From Antedon bifida (lineage: Eukaryota; Echinodermata; Crinoidea; Comatulida; Antedonidae), in assembly GCA_963402885.1 (NCBI GenBank), contig OY727095.1, positions 15,815,001-15,879,000 of the forward strand: a stretch of DNA of 64,000 nucleotides, in the 5' to 3' direction. This document shows, piece by piece, positions 1-13,500 of this stretch. A model generated the notes under the pieces. It worked only from the letters and a program-made list of their open reading frames with translations. It had not been told where the DNA came from and ran no database searches. The position numbers and the translations under genes were made by a program. Numbering within the stretch: the stretch's first letter is position 1; each line of letters begins with the position of its first letter.

Positions 1-934
1 ATTAAGCCTATTTTTAATCTATTATAGCTCCTCAGGATCATCCACGACCCCCAATTTTTTTAATTTAATATGTAAGCAGATATGTTGTAGATATGAATTC
101 ATGCAGAACCTTTACCACTCGGATGTTATGACGTCATCGTATGGCCACACGAATGTAAAATATAGGATTTTTTACTCTTTCGTTATTGATCATCACATTC
201 AACAAAGCGCGTCTCGCTTATACGTATTCCATTTCCCCCGAAATTTTAATATTGTCTATGTCAATCAACTATCTTTCGCATGAATTAAAAATATTTTAAT
301 TTTTATAACGTCATCATGTCTAAAAACGTAAATAACGTGGGTCACTTATTTTCATCTTTACAGTAAATTTCAATCTGTTATAGCTCGTCAGAATAAAAAG
401 TGATAATCATGATTTAAATGTTTTCTGGAAGCTATTGGATTGTAGATACGAATTGATGTGAATATTTTGCCAATCAGATGTTGTGACGTCATCATATGGC
501 CAGTTGAATTCAAAAAGTCATATTTTCATCTCTTGCATAAAAGTTCACTGCGTTTAAACGAGAGCGCATCTCACTTTTACGTGCCTAAAATTCTTCAAAT
601 TTGTTTTAATGTAATTATTTAGATAATTATCTTCTAAAATTGTTATCTTTATTTGTCAATTTGATGATGTCATCGTGTTAATAATTGGATTTAAAAGATG
701 AGTCTCGTAATTTTGTCTATGCTACACTGTATATAACATATACAGTTTATTCTGTAAAATACTGTAATATGGTGTATGCTAGTGCTACATAATAGGTACA
801 ATTAAGCACTGTAAACATATTTATTTTATGTCATAGAATGGCATAATAATTTTCGAGGTTCATATAGTTAAGTATGTGCATGTTGCGTTTGCGCGGATAA
901 CCCGAACTCGTCAAAGTGACGAGTTCAAATCTAG
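1..934 (+). mobile_element. Helentron-like unit A (3' part)
   Basis: This is the 3' portion of a non-autonomous rolling-circle element, cut off by the window edge. It ends in GCGGATAACC, a hairpin (GAACTCGTCA / TGACGAGTTC) and AAAT-CTAG at 931-934. The body repeats at about 1.55-kb spacing (position 1, near 1531 and 3120) and carries TGACGTCA palindromes. No coding potential was recognised; the short ORFs recur because the unit recurs. Confidence 0.7.
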
Positions 935-2456
935 TTTCATCTTTATTCTTCTTTCTTTCCCAGATTTTTGTTGCAGCTATATCTCAAATTTTTGTAGACA
1001 TAACTTTGTATAACTTTGTCATAAGATTGACCTGTAGCTGTAGATGTGCAGGAAACTTTGTTATATGACGTTAGAGTCGCGCAGCGTAAGTAACGCGCGA
1101 TTTTATGAATTTCAATGATTGATCATAGATTATAAACCAAAATTAATTTTGTATTGACACTTGGTGAAAATTTAAGTCATATCATGGGAAAACTTTCTAT
1201 GGATTAAAAATAGCATGTTTCACAAGAAGTTACGCGCACACGCGCATTTAAAATTTCAAAATGCGCAAAATTAATTTCTAATCAACTTTCTACGCTGATC
1301 ATGACATTTTGAGCATGTCAAAAATTCCCACGCGCGCGAAAAAAATTACGCGCAAGGTGCGCACGGAGCATGAAAATCATGTGTTTTTCTCTTGAATTAA
1401 GATTTTACAGTCTTTCCTAGTTATTTTAAAAAAGATTGACATCATTTCAAATTAAAATGACGTCATACGAACACGTTGATTTAGACCCTTTGCGCGCGTT
1501 TTAGTTGCAAAAGTGACAACATATTGTCAAAATTATGCCTATTTTTAATCTATTATAGCTCCTCAGGATCATCCATGACCCCCAATTTTTTAAATTTAAT
1601 ATGTAAGCAGATATGTTGTAGATATGAATTCATGCAGAATCTTTACCCCTCGGATGTTATGACGTCATCGTATGGCCACACGAATGTAAAATATAGGATT
1701 TTTTACTCTTTCGTTATTGCTCATCACATTAAATAGAGCGCATCTCGCTTATACGTATTCCATTTCCACAGATATTTTAATACTCTCTAGGTCAATCAAC
1801 TATCTTTCGCATGAGTTAAAAATATTTTAATTTTTATGACGTCATCATGTATAAAAAAGTAAATAACGTGGGTCCCCTATTTTTATCTTTACAGTAAATT
1901 TCAATCTGTTATAGCTTGTTAGAATAAAAAGTGATAATCATGATTAAAACGTTTTCTGGAAGCTATTGGATTGTTTTGTGAATATTTTGCCAATCAGATG
2001 TTGTGACGTCATCATATGGCCAATTGAATTCAAAAAGTCATATTTTCATCTCTTGCGTAAAAGTTCATTGCGTTTAAACTAGAGCGCATCTCACTTTTAC
2101 GTGCTCAAAATTCTTCATATTTGTATTAATGTAATTATTTAGATAATTGTCTTCTAAAATAGTTATCTTTATATGTCAATTTGATGACGTCATCATGTTA
2201 ATAATTGGATTTAAAAGATGGGTCTCTTAATTTCGTCTATGCTACACTGTATATAACATAATACAGTGTACAGTATTCTGTAAATACTGTAATATGCTGT
2301 ATGCTACAAAATAGGTACAATTCAGCACTGTAAACATATTTAATTCATGTCATAGGATGGCATAATAATTGTCGGCGTTCATATATTTTAAACGTATGTG
2401 CATGTTGCGTTTGCGCGGATAACCCGAACTCGTCAAAGTGACGAGTTCAAATCTAG
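935..2456 (+). mobile_element. Helentron-like unit B
   Basis: A full-length tandem copy that starts directly after the CTAG end of the preceding unit and ends with the same GCGGATAACC plus hairpin plus CTAG (2453-2456). It lacks the 5' GGTTATCCGC hairpin seen in the next unit, as expected if copies were joined at 3' ends by rolling-circle read-through or truncated at the 5' side. It is non-coding. Confidence 0.7.
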
Positions 2457-4053
2457 TTGGTTATCCGCAACTTAGTTGCGGATAACCCTTGTGATTGTAA
2501 ATATCTTTTTTTTTCATCTTCATCATCTTTGTTATTCTTCTTTCTTTCCCGGAATTTTGTTCGCAGCGTATCTCTAATTATGGTCAACATAAGATTGCAT
2601 AACTTGGTCATAAGATTGACCTGTAGCTGTAGATGTGCAAGAAATTTCGTTATATGACGTTAGAGTCGCGCAGCGTAAGTTACGTGCGATTTTATGAATT
2701 TTAATGATTGATCATAGATTATAAACCAAAAGTCATTTTGTATTGACACTTAGTGAAAATTTAAGTCATGTCAAGGGTAAACTTTCTATGGATTAAAAAT
2801 GGCATGTTTCACAAGAAGTTACGCGCGCACGCGCATTTAAAATTTCAAAATGCGCAAAAATAATTTCTAATCAATTTTCTACGCTGATCATGACATTTTG
2901 AGCATGTCAAAAATTCCCACACGCGTGAAAAAATTTACGCGTAAGGTGCGCACGGAGCATGAAAATCATGTGTTTTTTTCTTGAATTATGATTTTACAGC
3001 CTTTCTTAGTCATTTTAAAAAAGATTTACATCATTTCAAATTAAAATGACGTCATACGAACACGTTGATTTAGACCATTTGCGCGCGTTTTAGTTGCAAA
3101 AGTGACAACATATTGTCAAAATTAAGCCTATTTTTAATCTATTATAGCTCCTCAGGATCATCCACGACCCCCAATTTTTTTAATTTAATATGTAAGCAGA
3201 TATGTTGTAGATATGAATTCATGCAGAACCTTTACCACTCGGATGTTATGACGTCATCGTATGGCCACACGAATGTAAAATATAGGATTTTTTACTCTTT
3301 CGTTATTGCTCATCACATTCAACAAAGCGCATCTCGCTTATACGTATTCCATTTCCCCCGAAATTTTAATATTGTCTATGTCAATCAACTATCTTTCGCA
3401 TGAATTAAAAATATTTTAATTGTTATAACGTCATCATGTCTAAAAACGTAAATAACGTGGGTCACTTATTTTCATCTTTACAGTAAATTTCAATCTGTTA
3501 TAGCTCGTCAGAATAAAAAGTGATAATCATGATTAAAATGTTTTCTGGAAGCTATTGGATTGTAGATACGAATTGATGTGAATATTTTGCCAATCAGATG
3601 TTGTGACGTCATCATATGGCCAGTTGAATTCAAAAAGTCATATTTTCATCTCTTGCATAAAAGTTCATTGCGTTTAAACGAGAGCGCATCTCACTTTTAC
3701 GTGCCCAAAATTCTTCAAATTTGTTTTAATGTAATTATTTAGATAATTATCTTGTAAAATTGTTATCTTTATATGTCAATTTGATGACGTCATCGTGTTA
3801 ATAATTGGATTTAAAAGATGGGTCTCGTAATTTCGTCTATGCTACACTGTATATAACATATACAGTGTATTCTGTAAATACTGTGATATGCTGTATGCTA
3901 CAAAATAGGTACAATTCAGCACTTTAAACATACTTAATTCATGTCATAGGATGGCATAATAATTGTTGAAGTTCATAATTATAGTTTAGAGTATGTGCAT
4001 GTTGCGTTTGCGCGGATAACCCGAACTCGTCAAAGTGACGAGTTCAAATCTAG
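2457..4053 (+). mobile_element. Helentron-like unit C, complete with 5' hairpin
   Basis: This unit starts with a 5' palindrome (GGTTATCCGC at 2459, loop, GCGGATAACC) and ends with the 3' hairpin and CTAG at 4050-4053. The first ten bases are repeated inverted just inside the 3' hairpin. That asymmetric terminal inverted repeat is the reported hallmark of Helentron/Helitron2-type elements. To its right lies the ankyrin-gene repeat unit. No rep/helicase ORF is present, so the element is non-autonomous. Confidence 0.75.
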
Positions 4054-4451
4054 TTAATCAATGTAGTTGTCCCATTTTATTTAATCTTTACAATTAATTA
4101 GACCATTGTCAATCATTGTTATCTTTACAGCTACATATGCGCAATATATATTTATTTTATGGCAAAAAGTATTTAAACAAAATTATACTGATTCACCTGA
4201 ATATAAAAAATTACAAGTAGATTGTTTTTGTTCATTAAGAAAAAAGATAAATATTATTTGATGGATAACTGTATACTTTAAATCAGTTATCATAAATTAT
4301 ATATAACTGTTTAGTTATTATTTTAATTTGGTTTCATTTAATAAAATTAGATTTTTGTTAATGGGCTTACTTTTTTCTCTCATTGAATTGTTTACTTCAG
4401 GAGATCTATACAATGTTAGCCTACTACACTAGCAAATCCCTGTACATTTAC

Positions 4452-4556
4452 CTTATTTTGCAATGCTACTGGTGCCCCATGCTGAATGAGACACGTCAAT
4501 ATTTCTGAGGTAGGGCATAGTCTTCTCAGATGTACATGTAATGGGGTGTCACCATC
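4452..4556 (-). CDS. Ankyrin exon, copy 1
   Basis: A 105-nt exon bounded by ttttccag and gtaaatgt on the minus strand. It encodes [20 protein letters not shown] followed by [15 protein letters not shown]. It differs from copies 2 and 3 at two residues (RRLC versus RSLY), so the copies have begun to diverge while staying open. Confidence 0.7.
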
Positions 4557-7500
4557 CTGGAAAAGAATCAAAATCATGTTATATAAATACTGACAACAGA
4601 CATTATGTGAAATTGGGTTTTTTTTGACAATACAAACAACAACAATTAATGCTAAATAAAGTGGTAAATAATCATAATTATCATTATTAATAAATGAGTA
4701 GAACAAAATAGAATGGTTTACCACAGCATATCTATAGAATGTTAGCCTATTACACTAGCAAATCCCTGTACATTACCTTCTTTTGCAATGTTGCTGGTGT
4801 ATAATACCGACAACAGACATTATGTGAAATTGAGTTTTTTTTTGTCAACCCAAACCATAGCAAGAATTACTGCTAAATAATGTAGTCAATAATCCTAATT
4901 GACATGATTGATAAATGAGAACAAAATAGAATATCTTACCATGAATCAGATCTAGAGATTGTTAGCCTATTACGATTACAGAAGCATTTTTTAGTAAGGT
5001 AAGGGAGGGAAACCACTATAAACTAAACATTATTTACATTTCTCTTCCATTTGTGGCAAAATGTTTGCAAAAAAAAAAATGCTGGAAAAGGATCTCTTTA
5101 AGGTCATATTCAAACTGTAATTACCTGGATATACTGACAGAAGTATTTTTTTTTGGAAGGTAAGGGAGGGAGCAGGTTATTAACAATTAATAATTCTTTT
5201 TTATTAAAATCAGATTCTATTAATTTTGTTAACAATAACACAAACATTTTTGTTTGCTATTTTATTATTTGTCAACATACTGTAGTTGTCTCATTTTATT
5301 TCATATTTACAATTAATTAGACCATTTTCAATTGTTGTTATCTTTACAGCTACATATGAGCAATATTTATTTATTTTATGGTAAAAAGTATTTAAACAAA
5401 ATTATACTGATTCACCTGAATATAAAAAATTACAAGTAGATTGTTTTTGTTCATTAAGAAAAAAGATAAATGTTATTTGATGGATAACTGTATACTTTAA
5501 ATCAGTTATCATAAATCATATATAACTGTTTAGTTATTATTTTAATTTGGTTTCTTTTAATAAAATTTGATTTTTGTTAATGGGCTTACTTTTTTCTCTC
5601 TCATTGAATGGTTTACTTCAGCAGATCTATACAATGTTAGCCTACTACACTAGCAAATCCCTGTACATTACCTTATTTTGCAATGCTACTGGAGCCCCAT
5701 GCTGAATGAGACACGTCAATATTTCTGAGGTAGGGTATAGACTTCTCACATGTACATGTAATGGGGTGTCACCATCCTGGAAAAGAATCAAAATCATGTT
5801 ATATAAATACTGACAACAGACATTATGTGAAATTGGTTTTTTTTTGACAATACAAACAACAACAATTAATGCTAAATAAAGTGGTAAATAATCATAATTA
5901 TCATTATTAATAAATGAGTAGAACAAAATAGAATGGTTTACCACAGCATATCTATAGAATGTTAGCCTATTACACTAGCAAATCCCTGTACATTACCTTC
6001 TTTTGCAATGTTGCTGGTGTATAATACCGACAACAGACATTATGTGAAATTGAGTTTTTTTTTGTCAACCCAAACCATAGCAAGAATTACTGCTAAATAA
6101 TGTAGTCAATAATCCTAATTGACATGATTGATAAATGAGAACAAAATAGAATATCTTACCATGAATCAGATCTAGAGATTGTTAGCCTATTACGATTACA
6201 GAAGCATTTTTTAGTAAGGTAAGGGAGGGAAACCACTATAAACTAAACATTATTTACATTTCTCTTCCATTTGTGGCAAAATGTTTGCAAAAAAAAAAAT
6301 GCTGGAAAAGGATCTCTTTAAGGTCATATTCAAACTGTAATTACCTGGATATACTGACAGAAGTATTTTTTTTTTGGAAGGTAAGGGAGGGAGCAGGTTA
6401 TTAACAATTAATAATTCTTTTTTATTAAAATCAGATTCTATTAATTTTGTTAACAATAACACAAACATTTTTGTTTGCTATTTTATTATTTGTCAACATA
6501 CTGTAGTTGTCTCATTTTATTTCGTATTTATAATTACTTAGACCATTTTCAATTGTTGTTATCTTTACAGCTACATATGAGCAATATTTATTTATTTTAT
6601 GGTAAAAAGTATTTAAACAAAATTATACTGATTCACCTGAATATAAAAAATTACAAGTAGATTGTTTTTGTTCATTAAGAAAAAAGATAAATGTTATTTG
6701 ATGGATAACTGTATACTTTAAATCAGTTATCATAAATAACTGTTTAGTTATTATTTTAATTTGGTTTCTTTTAATAAAATTTGATTTTTGTTAATGGGCT
6801 TACTTTTTTCTCTCTCATTGAATGGTTTACTTCAGCAGATCTATACAATGCTAGCCTACTACACTAGCAAATCCCTGTACATTACCTTATTTTGCAATGC
6901 TACTGGAGCCCCATGCTGAATGAGACACGTCAATATTTCTGAGGTAGGGTATAGACTTCTCAGATGTACATGTAATGGGGTGTCACCATCCTGGAAAAGA
7001 ATCAAAATCATGTTATATAAATACTGACAACAGACATTATGTGAAATTGGGTTTTTTTTGACAATACAAACAACAACAATTAATGCTAAATAAAGTGGTA
7101 AATAATCATAATTATCATTATTAATAAATGAGTAGAACAAAATAGAATGGTTTACCACAGCATATCTATAGAATGTTAGCCTATTACACTAGCAAATCCC
7201 TGTACATTACCTTCTTTTGCAATGTTGCTGGTGTATAATACCGACAACAGACATTATGTGAAATTGAGTTTTTTTTTGTCAACCCAAACCATAGCAAGAA
7301 TTACTGCTAAATAATGTAGTCAATAATCCTAATTGACATGATTGATAAATGAGAACAAATAGAATATCTTACCATGAATCAGATCTAGAGATTGTTAGCC
7401 TATTACGATTACAGAAGCATTTTTTAGTAAGGTAAGGGAGGGAAACCACTATAAACTAAACATTATTTACATTTCTCTTCCATTTGTGGCAAAATGTTTG

Positions 7501-10500
7501 CAAAAAAAAAAATGCTGGAAAAGGATCTCTTTAAGGTCATATTCAAACTGTAATTACCTGGATATACTGACAGAAGTATTTTTTTTTTGGAAGGTAAGGG
7601 AGGGAGCAGGTTATTAACAATTAATAATTCTTTTTTATTAAAATCAGATTCTATTAATTTTGTTAACAATAACACAAACATTTTTGTTTGCTATTTTATT
7701 ATTTGTCAACATACTGTAGTTGTCTCATTTTATTTCGTATTTATAATTACTTAGACCATTTTCAATTGTTGTTATCTTTACAGCTACATATGAGCAATAT
7801 TTATTTATTTTATGGTAAAAAGTATTTAAACAAAATTATACTGATTCACCTGAATATAAAAAATTACAAGTAGATTGTTTTTGTTCATTAAGAAAAAAGA
7901 TAAATGTTATTTGATGGATAACTGTATACTTGAAATCAGTTATCATAAATCATATATAACTGTTTAGTTATTATTGGTTATCCGCACTTGGCGGATAACC
8001 CCTTGTTATTGTCACGATCTTTTTTTTTTGGTTATCCGCAACTTAGTTGCAGGATAACCCATGTGATTGTAAATATCTTTTTCTTCATCATCTTCTTTGT
8101 TATTCTTCTTTCTTTCCCGGATTTTTGTGGCCAGCATATCTCTATTGCTTGTGAACATAAATTTGTATAACTTGGTAAAAAGATTGACATTGAAGTGTAG
8201 ATGTGCAGCCAAGCTTTTGGACGATGTCAGAGCCGCGTTGCGTAAGTTACGCGCGATTTTATGATTTTCTATAATTGATCATAACTGTAGAACCAACAAA
8301 TATTCTTTCATGAAACTTAGTGAAAACTTAAGTCATATCAAGGGCAAACTTTCTATGGATTAAAAATGGCACGTTTCACATAAAGTTACGCGCGCACGCG
8401 CATTTAAAATTTCAAAATGCGCAAAATAAATTTCTAATCAACTTTCTACGCTGATCATGACATTTTAAGCATGTCAAAAATTCCCACGCGCGCGAAAAAA
8501 ATTACGCGTAAGGTTCGCACGGAGCATGAAAATCATGTGTTTTTCTCTTGAATTATAATTTTACAGTCTTTCCTAGTCATTTTAAAAAAGATTGACATCA
8601 TTTCAAATTAAAATGACGTCATACGAACAGGTTGATTTAGACCATTTGCGCGCGTTTTAGTTGCAAAAGTGACAAAATATTGTCAAAATTATGCCTATTT
8701 TTAATCTATTATAGCTCCTCAGGATCATCTATGACCCCCATTTTTTTAATTTAATATGTAAGCAGATATGTTGTAGATATGAATTCATGCAGAATCTTTA
8801 CCCCTCGGATGTTATGACGTCATCGTATGGCCACACGAATGTAAAATATAGGATTTTTTACTCTTTCGTTATTGCTCATCACATTAAATAGAGCGCATCT
8901 CACTTTTACGTGCCCAAAATTCTTCAAATTTGTTTTAATGTAATTATTTAGATAATTATCTTCTAAAATTGTTATCTTTATATGCCAATTTGATGACGTC
9001 ACCATGTTAATAATTGGATTTAAAAGATGGGTCTCGTAATTTCGTCTATGCTACTCTGTATATAACATACAGTGTATTCTGTAAACACTGTAATATGCTG
9101 TATGCTACAAAATAGGTACAATTCAGCACTGTAAACATTCTTAATTCATGTCATAGGATGGCATAATAATTGTCGAAGTTCATATAGTTTAAAGTATGTG
9201 CATGTTGCGTTTGCGCGGATAACCCGAACTCGTCAAAGTGACGAGTTCAAATCTAGTTTTTCTATGTTATTCTTCTTTCTTTCCCAGAATTTTGTGTCAC
9301 GTGTATCTCAAATTCTGATCAAAATTACATCGTATAACTTTGTCAGAAGATTTACCTCTATCTGTAGAAGTGCAGGACAGTTCGTTTTTTTACTTTAGAG
9401 TCGCGCAGCGTAAGCTACGCGCGATTTTATGAATTTTGCGTATTTAACATAGACTAAAAACCAAAAGTCATTTTGTAATGACACTTGGTGAACATTTAAG
9501 TCATATCAAGTGCAAACTTTCTATGGATTAAAAATGGCATGTTTCATAGAAAGTTACGCGCGCACGCGCGTTTAAAATTTCAGAATGCGTAAAATCAATT
9601 TCTAATCAACTTTCTACGCGTTTCAGGTCATTTTGAGCATTTCAAAAATTCCCACGCGTGCGCAATATTTTTACGCGCACGTGCGCACGTAGCGCAAAAA
9701 CATCTTTTTTTTGCTTGATTTTTGTTTTTTCAGCCTTTTCTAGTAAATTTACCAATTTTCAATCAATTTCGACTTAAAATCACGTCATACGAGCACGTAG
9801 AATTAAACAATTTGCGCGCGTTTTTAATGAAAAAGTTAAAAAATTTGTCAAAATTTTGCCTTTTTTAAAACAGTCATAGATTGTAAACTACGTGGTGAAC
9901 TTTTTTAAAATTGCATATTCTGGAAGTTGATGAGTTGTAGATATCGAATCATGCATCGATATGGCTAACCAGACATTGTGACGTCATCGTATGGCCACTC
10001 GAATATAAAATATAGGATTTTTGTCTCTTTCGCATAGCTCATCACATTTAATAGAGCGCATCTCCACTTATCCGTATTCCATTTCCCCCCATTTTGTTAT
10101 ATTGTCTAGGCCAATCAATTATCTTTCGCATAATCTACCATTTTTTAAATTGTGATGACGTCATCATGTCCAAAAGCGTCAATAACTTGGGTCCCTTATT
10201 TTCACCTATTCTGCACTGTATGTAGTACGTATACAGAATATAGTGTATACCGTATATACTTTGACGTGACGCAAAATAGAGAGCGCACTAACATTTTTAC
10301 AATGGCATAATCGTTTTTCTGCGCGCAATATTCTAACGTATGACGTGCACGTGGCTTTTGCGCTGCGGATAACCTAACTCGTCCGTAGTGACGAGTTCAA
10401 ATCTAGTTTCTTCTATGTTATTCTTCTTTCTTTCCCGGAATTTTGTTGGCAGCGTATCTCTAATTCTGGTCAACATAAGATTGTATAACTTTGTCATAAG

Positions 10501-13500
10501 AGTGACCTGTAGCTGTAGATGTGCAAGAAATTTCGTTATTTGACGTTAGAGTCGCGCAGCGTAAGTTACGCGCGATTTTATGAATTTCAATGATTGATCA
10601 TAGATTATAAACCAAAAGTAATTTTGTATTGACACTTTGTGAAAATTTAAGTCATATCAAGGGCAAACTTTCTATGGATTAAAAATGGCATGTTTCACAA
10701 AAAGTTACGCGCGCACGCGCATTTAAAATTTCAAAATGCGCAAAATTAATTTCTAATCAACTTTCTACGCTGATCATGACATTTTGAGCATGTAAAAAAT
10801 TCCCACGCGCGCCCGCATTTTTACGTGCGTTGTGCGCACGTAACACTAAAAATATATTTTTTTGCGTGATTTATGTTTTTCCAGCCTTTTCTAGTAATTT
10901 TACCAACTTTCTAAACAATTTCGACTTAAAATCACGTCATACGAGCACGTCGAATTGGATAATTTGCGCGCGTTTTTGATGAAAAAGTTTAAAAATTCGT
11001 CAAAATTATGCCTTTTTTTAAACAGTCATAGATTCTAAACTACATGATGAACTTTTATTTTTTTTACATATTCTGGAAGTTAATGAGTTGTAGATATCGG
11101 ATCATGAATCAATGGGTAACCGGACATTGTGACGTCATCGTATGGCCACTCGAATATAAAATATTGGATTTTTGTCTCTTTTGTCATAGCTCATCACATT
11201 TAATAGAGCGCATCTCCACTTATACGTATTCCATTTCCCCCCATTTTTTATATTGTCTAGGTCAATCAATTATCTTTAGCATGATTTATCATTTTTAAGA
11301 TTTTTAAGACGTCATCATGGGCAAAAGCGTCAATAACTTTGGTCACTTATTTTCACCTATTCTGCACTGTATGTAGTACGTATACAGTATATAGTATATA
11401 CTGTATTACTTAGACGTGACACAAAATAGAGAGCGCACTAACATTTTTTCAATGGCATAATAGTTTTTCTGTGCGCAATATTCTAACGTATGGCGTGGCG
11501 GATAACCCGAATTTGTCAAAGTGACGAGTTCAAATCTAGTTTTTCATCATCTTTGTTCTTCTTTCTTTCCCGGAATTTTGTTGCACGCATATCTCTCACC
11601 CTTGTCAACATAAGATTGTATAACTTTGTCATAAGATTGATCTGTAGCTGTAGATGTGCAGGAAACTTCGTTATAAGACGTTAGAATCGCGTAGCGTAAG
11701 TTACGCGCGATTTTATGAATTTCAATGTTTGGTCATAGATTATAAACCAAAAGTCATTTTGTATTGACACTTGGTGAAAATTTAAGTCATATCAAGGGCA
11801 AACTTTCTATGGATTAAAAATGACATGTTTCACAAGAAGTTACGCGCGCACGCGCATTTAAAATATAAAAATGCGCAAAATTAATTTCTAATCAACTTTC
11901 TACGCTGATCATGACATTTTAAACATGTCAAAAATTCCCACGCGCGCGAAAAAAATTACGCGTAAGGTGCGCACGGAGCATGAAAATCATGTGTTTTTTT
12001 CTTGAATTATGATTTTACAGCCTTTCTTAGTCATTTTAAAAAAGATTTACATCATTTCAAATTAAAATGACGTCATACGAACACGTTGATTTAGACCATT
12101 TGCGCGCGTTTTAGTTGCAAAAGTGACAACAAATTGTCAAAATTAAGCCTATTTTTAATCTATAATAGCTCCTCAGGATCATCCACGACCCCCAATTTTT
12201 TTAATTTAATATGTAAGCAGATATGTATGGGCGGCCATTAGGGCCATAATAGTAAAAAATTAAAACAAAGAACTACGTCAAAAAACAACGAACGTTTTCA
12301 AAAATCAACGAACGTTTTCAAAAATCAACGAACAAACTCAAAAAACAACGAACGTTTTCAAAAATCAACTAACAAATATAGAAAACAAAGAACTAAAACA
12401 TATTCTCATAATAGTCAAGTTAAACACCAAAGAATAAACAAAAAAACAACGGACAATTTGCCAAATCAAATGACAAGTTTTCGCAATAGGACAATTTGTC
12501 AATTTAAAGGTCAAGTCGAACAATCGAAGGACAAGCTCAGCAATCAAAGGACGTTTGCAAAAAAATACTAACTAATTTTCGACGTTTGAGGGCAGCATTC
12601 ACAATCGATCTCGTGTAGATTACAAGCAGCATGCAGTGTGGTGGTAGGCACATTGTTTGCAGCCTATTTAGTATTTATTATGATTAGTAGGTCTATTATA
12701 TTATCAAAGTAATGTAGGCAATAGAAATATTTTTATAAACATTTATGGAGTGTACATGTAAGGAGGCAAGTGTTGCATATTAAATATGGCCTAATTAATA
12801 TGAAAGAGTGGACGACTATTTTATTTTAGTTAGGCCTAGCTAGCGGCCTAGCCTAGCTAGCCTATCTAGGCTATTCTAGTTAGGCCTATTTTAGGAGGCT
12901 AGCCTAGCTAGGCTCTAGCCATCATTAGGGCTAGGCCGAGAGGCCTAGCTTTTCATGTAATGTAGCATATTAGTATTATGACTGAACAAAAACTTATAGG
13001 CCTAGGTCAAATTTACTTGAGGTAAACCATAGAATGACCCTCATTATATTTATAAAATAATGACTCCAAGGTATAAATATTTATATTCGAATAAACGCCC
13101 CGCTTGAAATATACAGATAAAACTCCCATGGGCCATGGAACATCGTTTGAATTAAACACCCCCGCTCGGTGTGTTCATTTTTTTGCTGGAACAATACGCC
13201 TCGCTACATTCATAATACACAATAGGCCTCCTACCACGTCTTGACATTAATTATTTTGTATTTTTCATATCAAGGGGTGTTATTTTTAGTATATATATAT
13301 AATTATGTCACCATTTTACATCAAAAAATAATAAACGCCTCTCAAATAAACTCCCCTTAAAAACCCTCCTGTTTGGCAGACTTCCTAGTGGCGTCTATTC
13401 GAATATAGTTATATAATCCTTCCAAAGATATTTAAAACACAATATAATGCTAGGCCTATAATTGCACTAGAATGAAACATTGCATGTTTCATGTTACGAT

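Larger units (their letters stand above)
4054..7975. repeat. 1.21-kb tandem block with ankyrin exons
   Basis: Three near-identical tandem units lie here; corresponding exon borders fall at 4452, 5672 and 6886, so periods are 1220 and 1214 bp. Each unit holds one intact 105-nt minus-strand ankyrin exon, plus a truncated relic of a second exon about 310 bp further right (near 4784, 5998 and 7212). The rest is AT-rich intron with a purine run (ggtaagggaggga). The third unit is cut at 7975 by a Helentron insertion and resumes at 26497. Confidence 0.85.

Noticed and set aside
6250..6468. 72-residue minus-strand ORF repeated at 7463-7681, and 61-residue plus-strand ORF at 6475-6660 and 7688-7873
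   Set aside because: They are intronic and recur only because the 1.21-kb unit is duplicated; copy 1 is broken by a one-base difference in a homopolymer.
12365..12547. 60-residue ORF, identical to one at 25370-25552
   Set aside because: Both lie in the terminal inverted repeats and are identical only because the TIRs are; no start context or protein motif.
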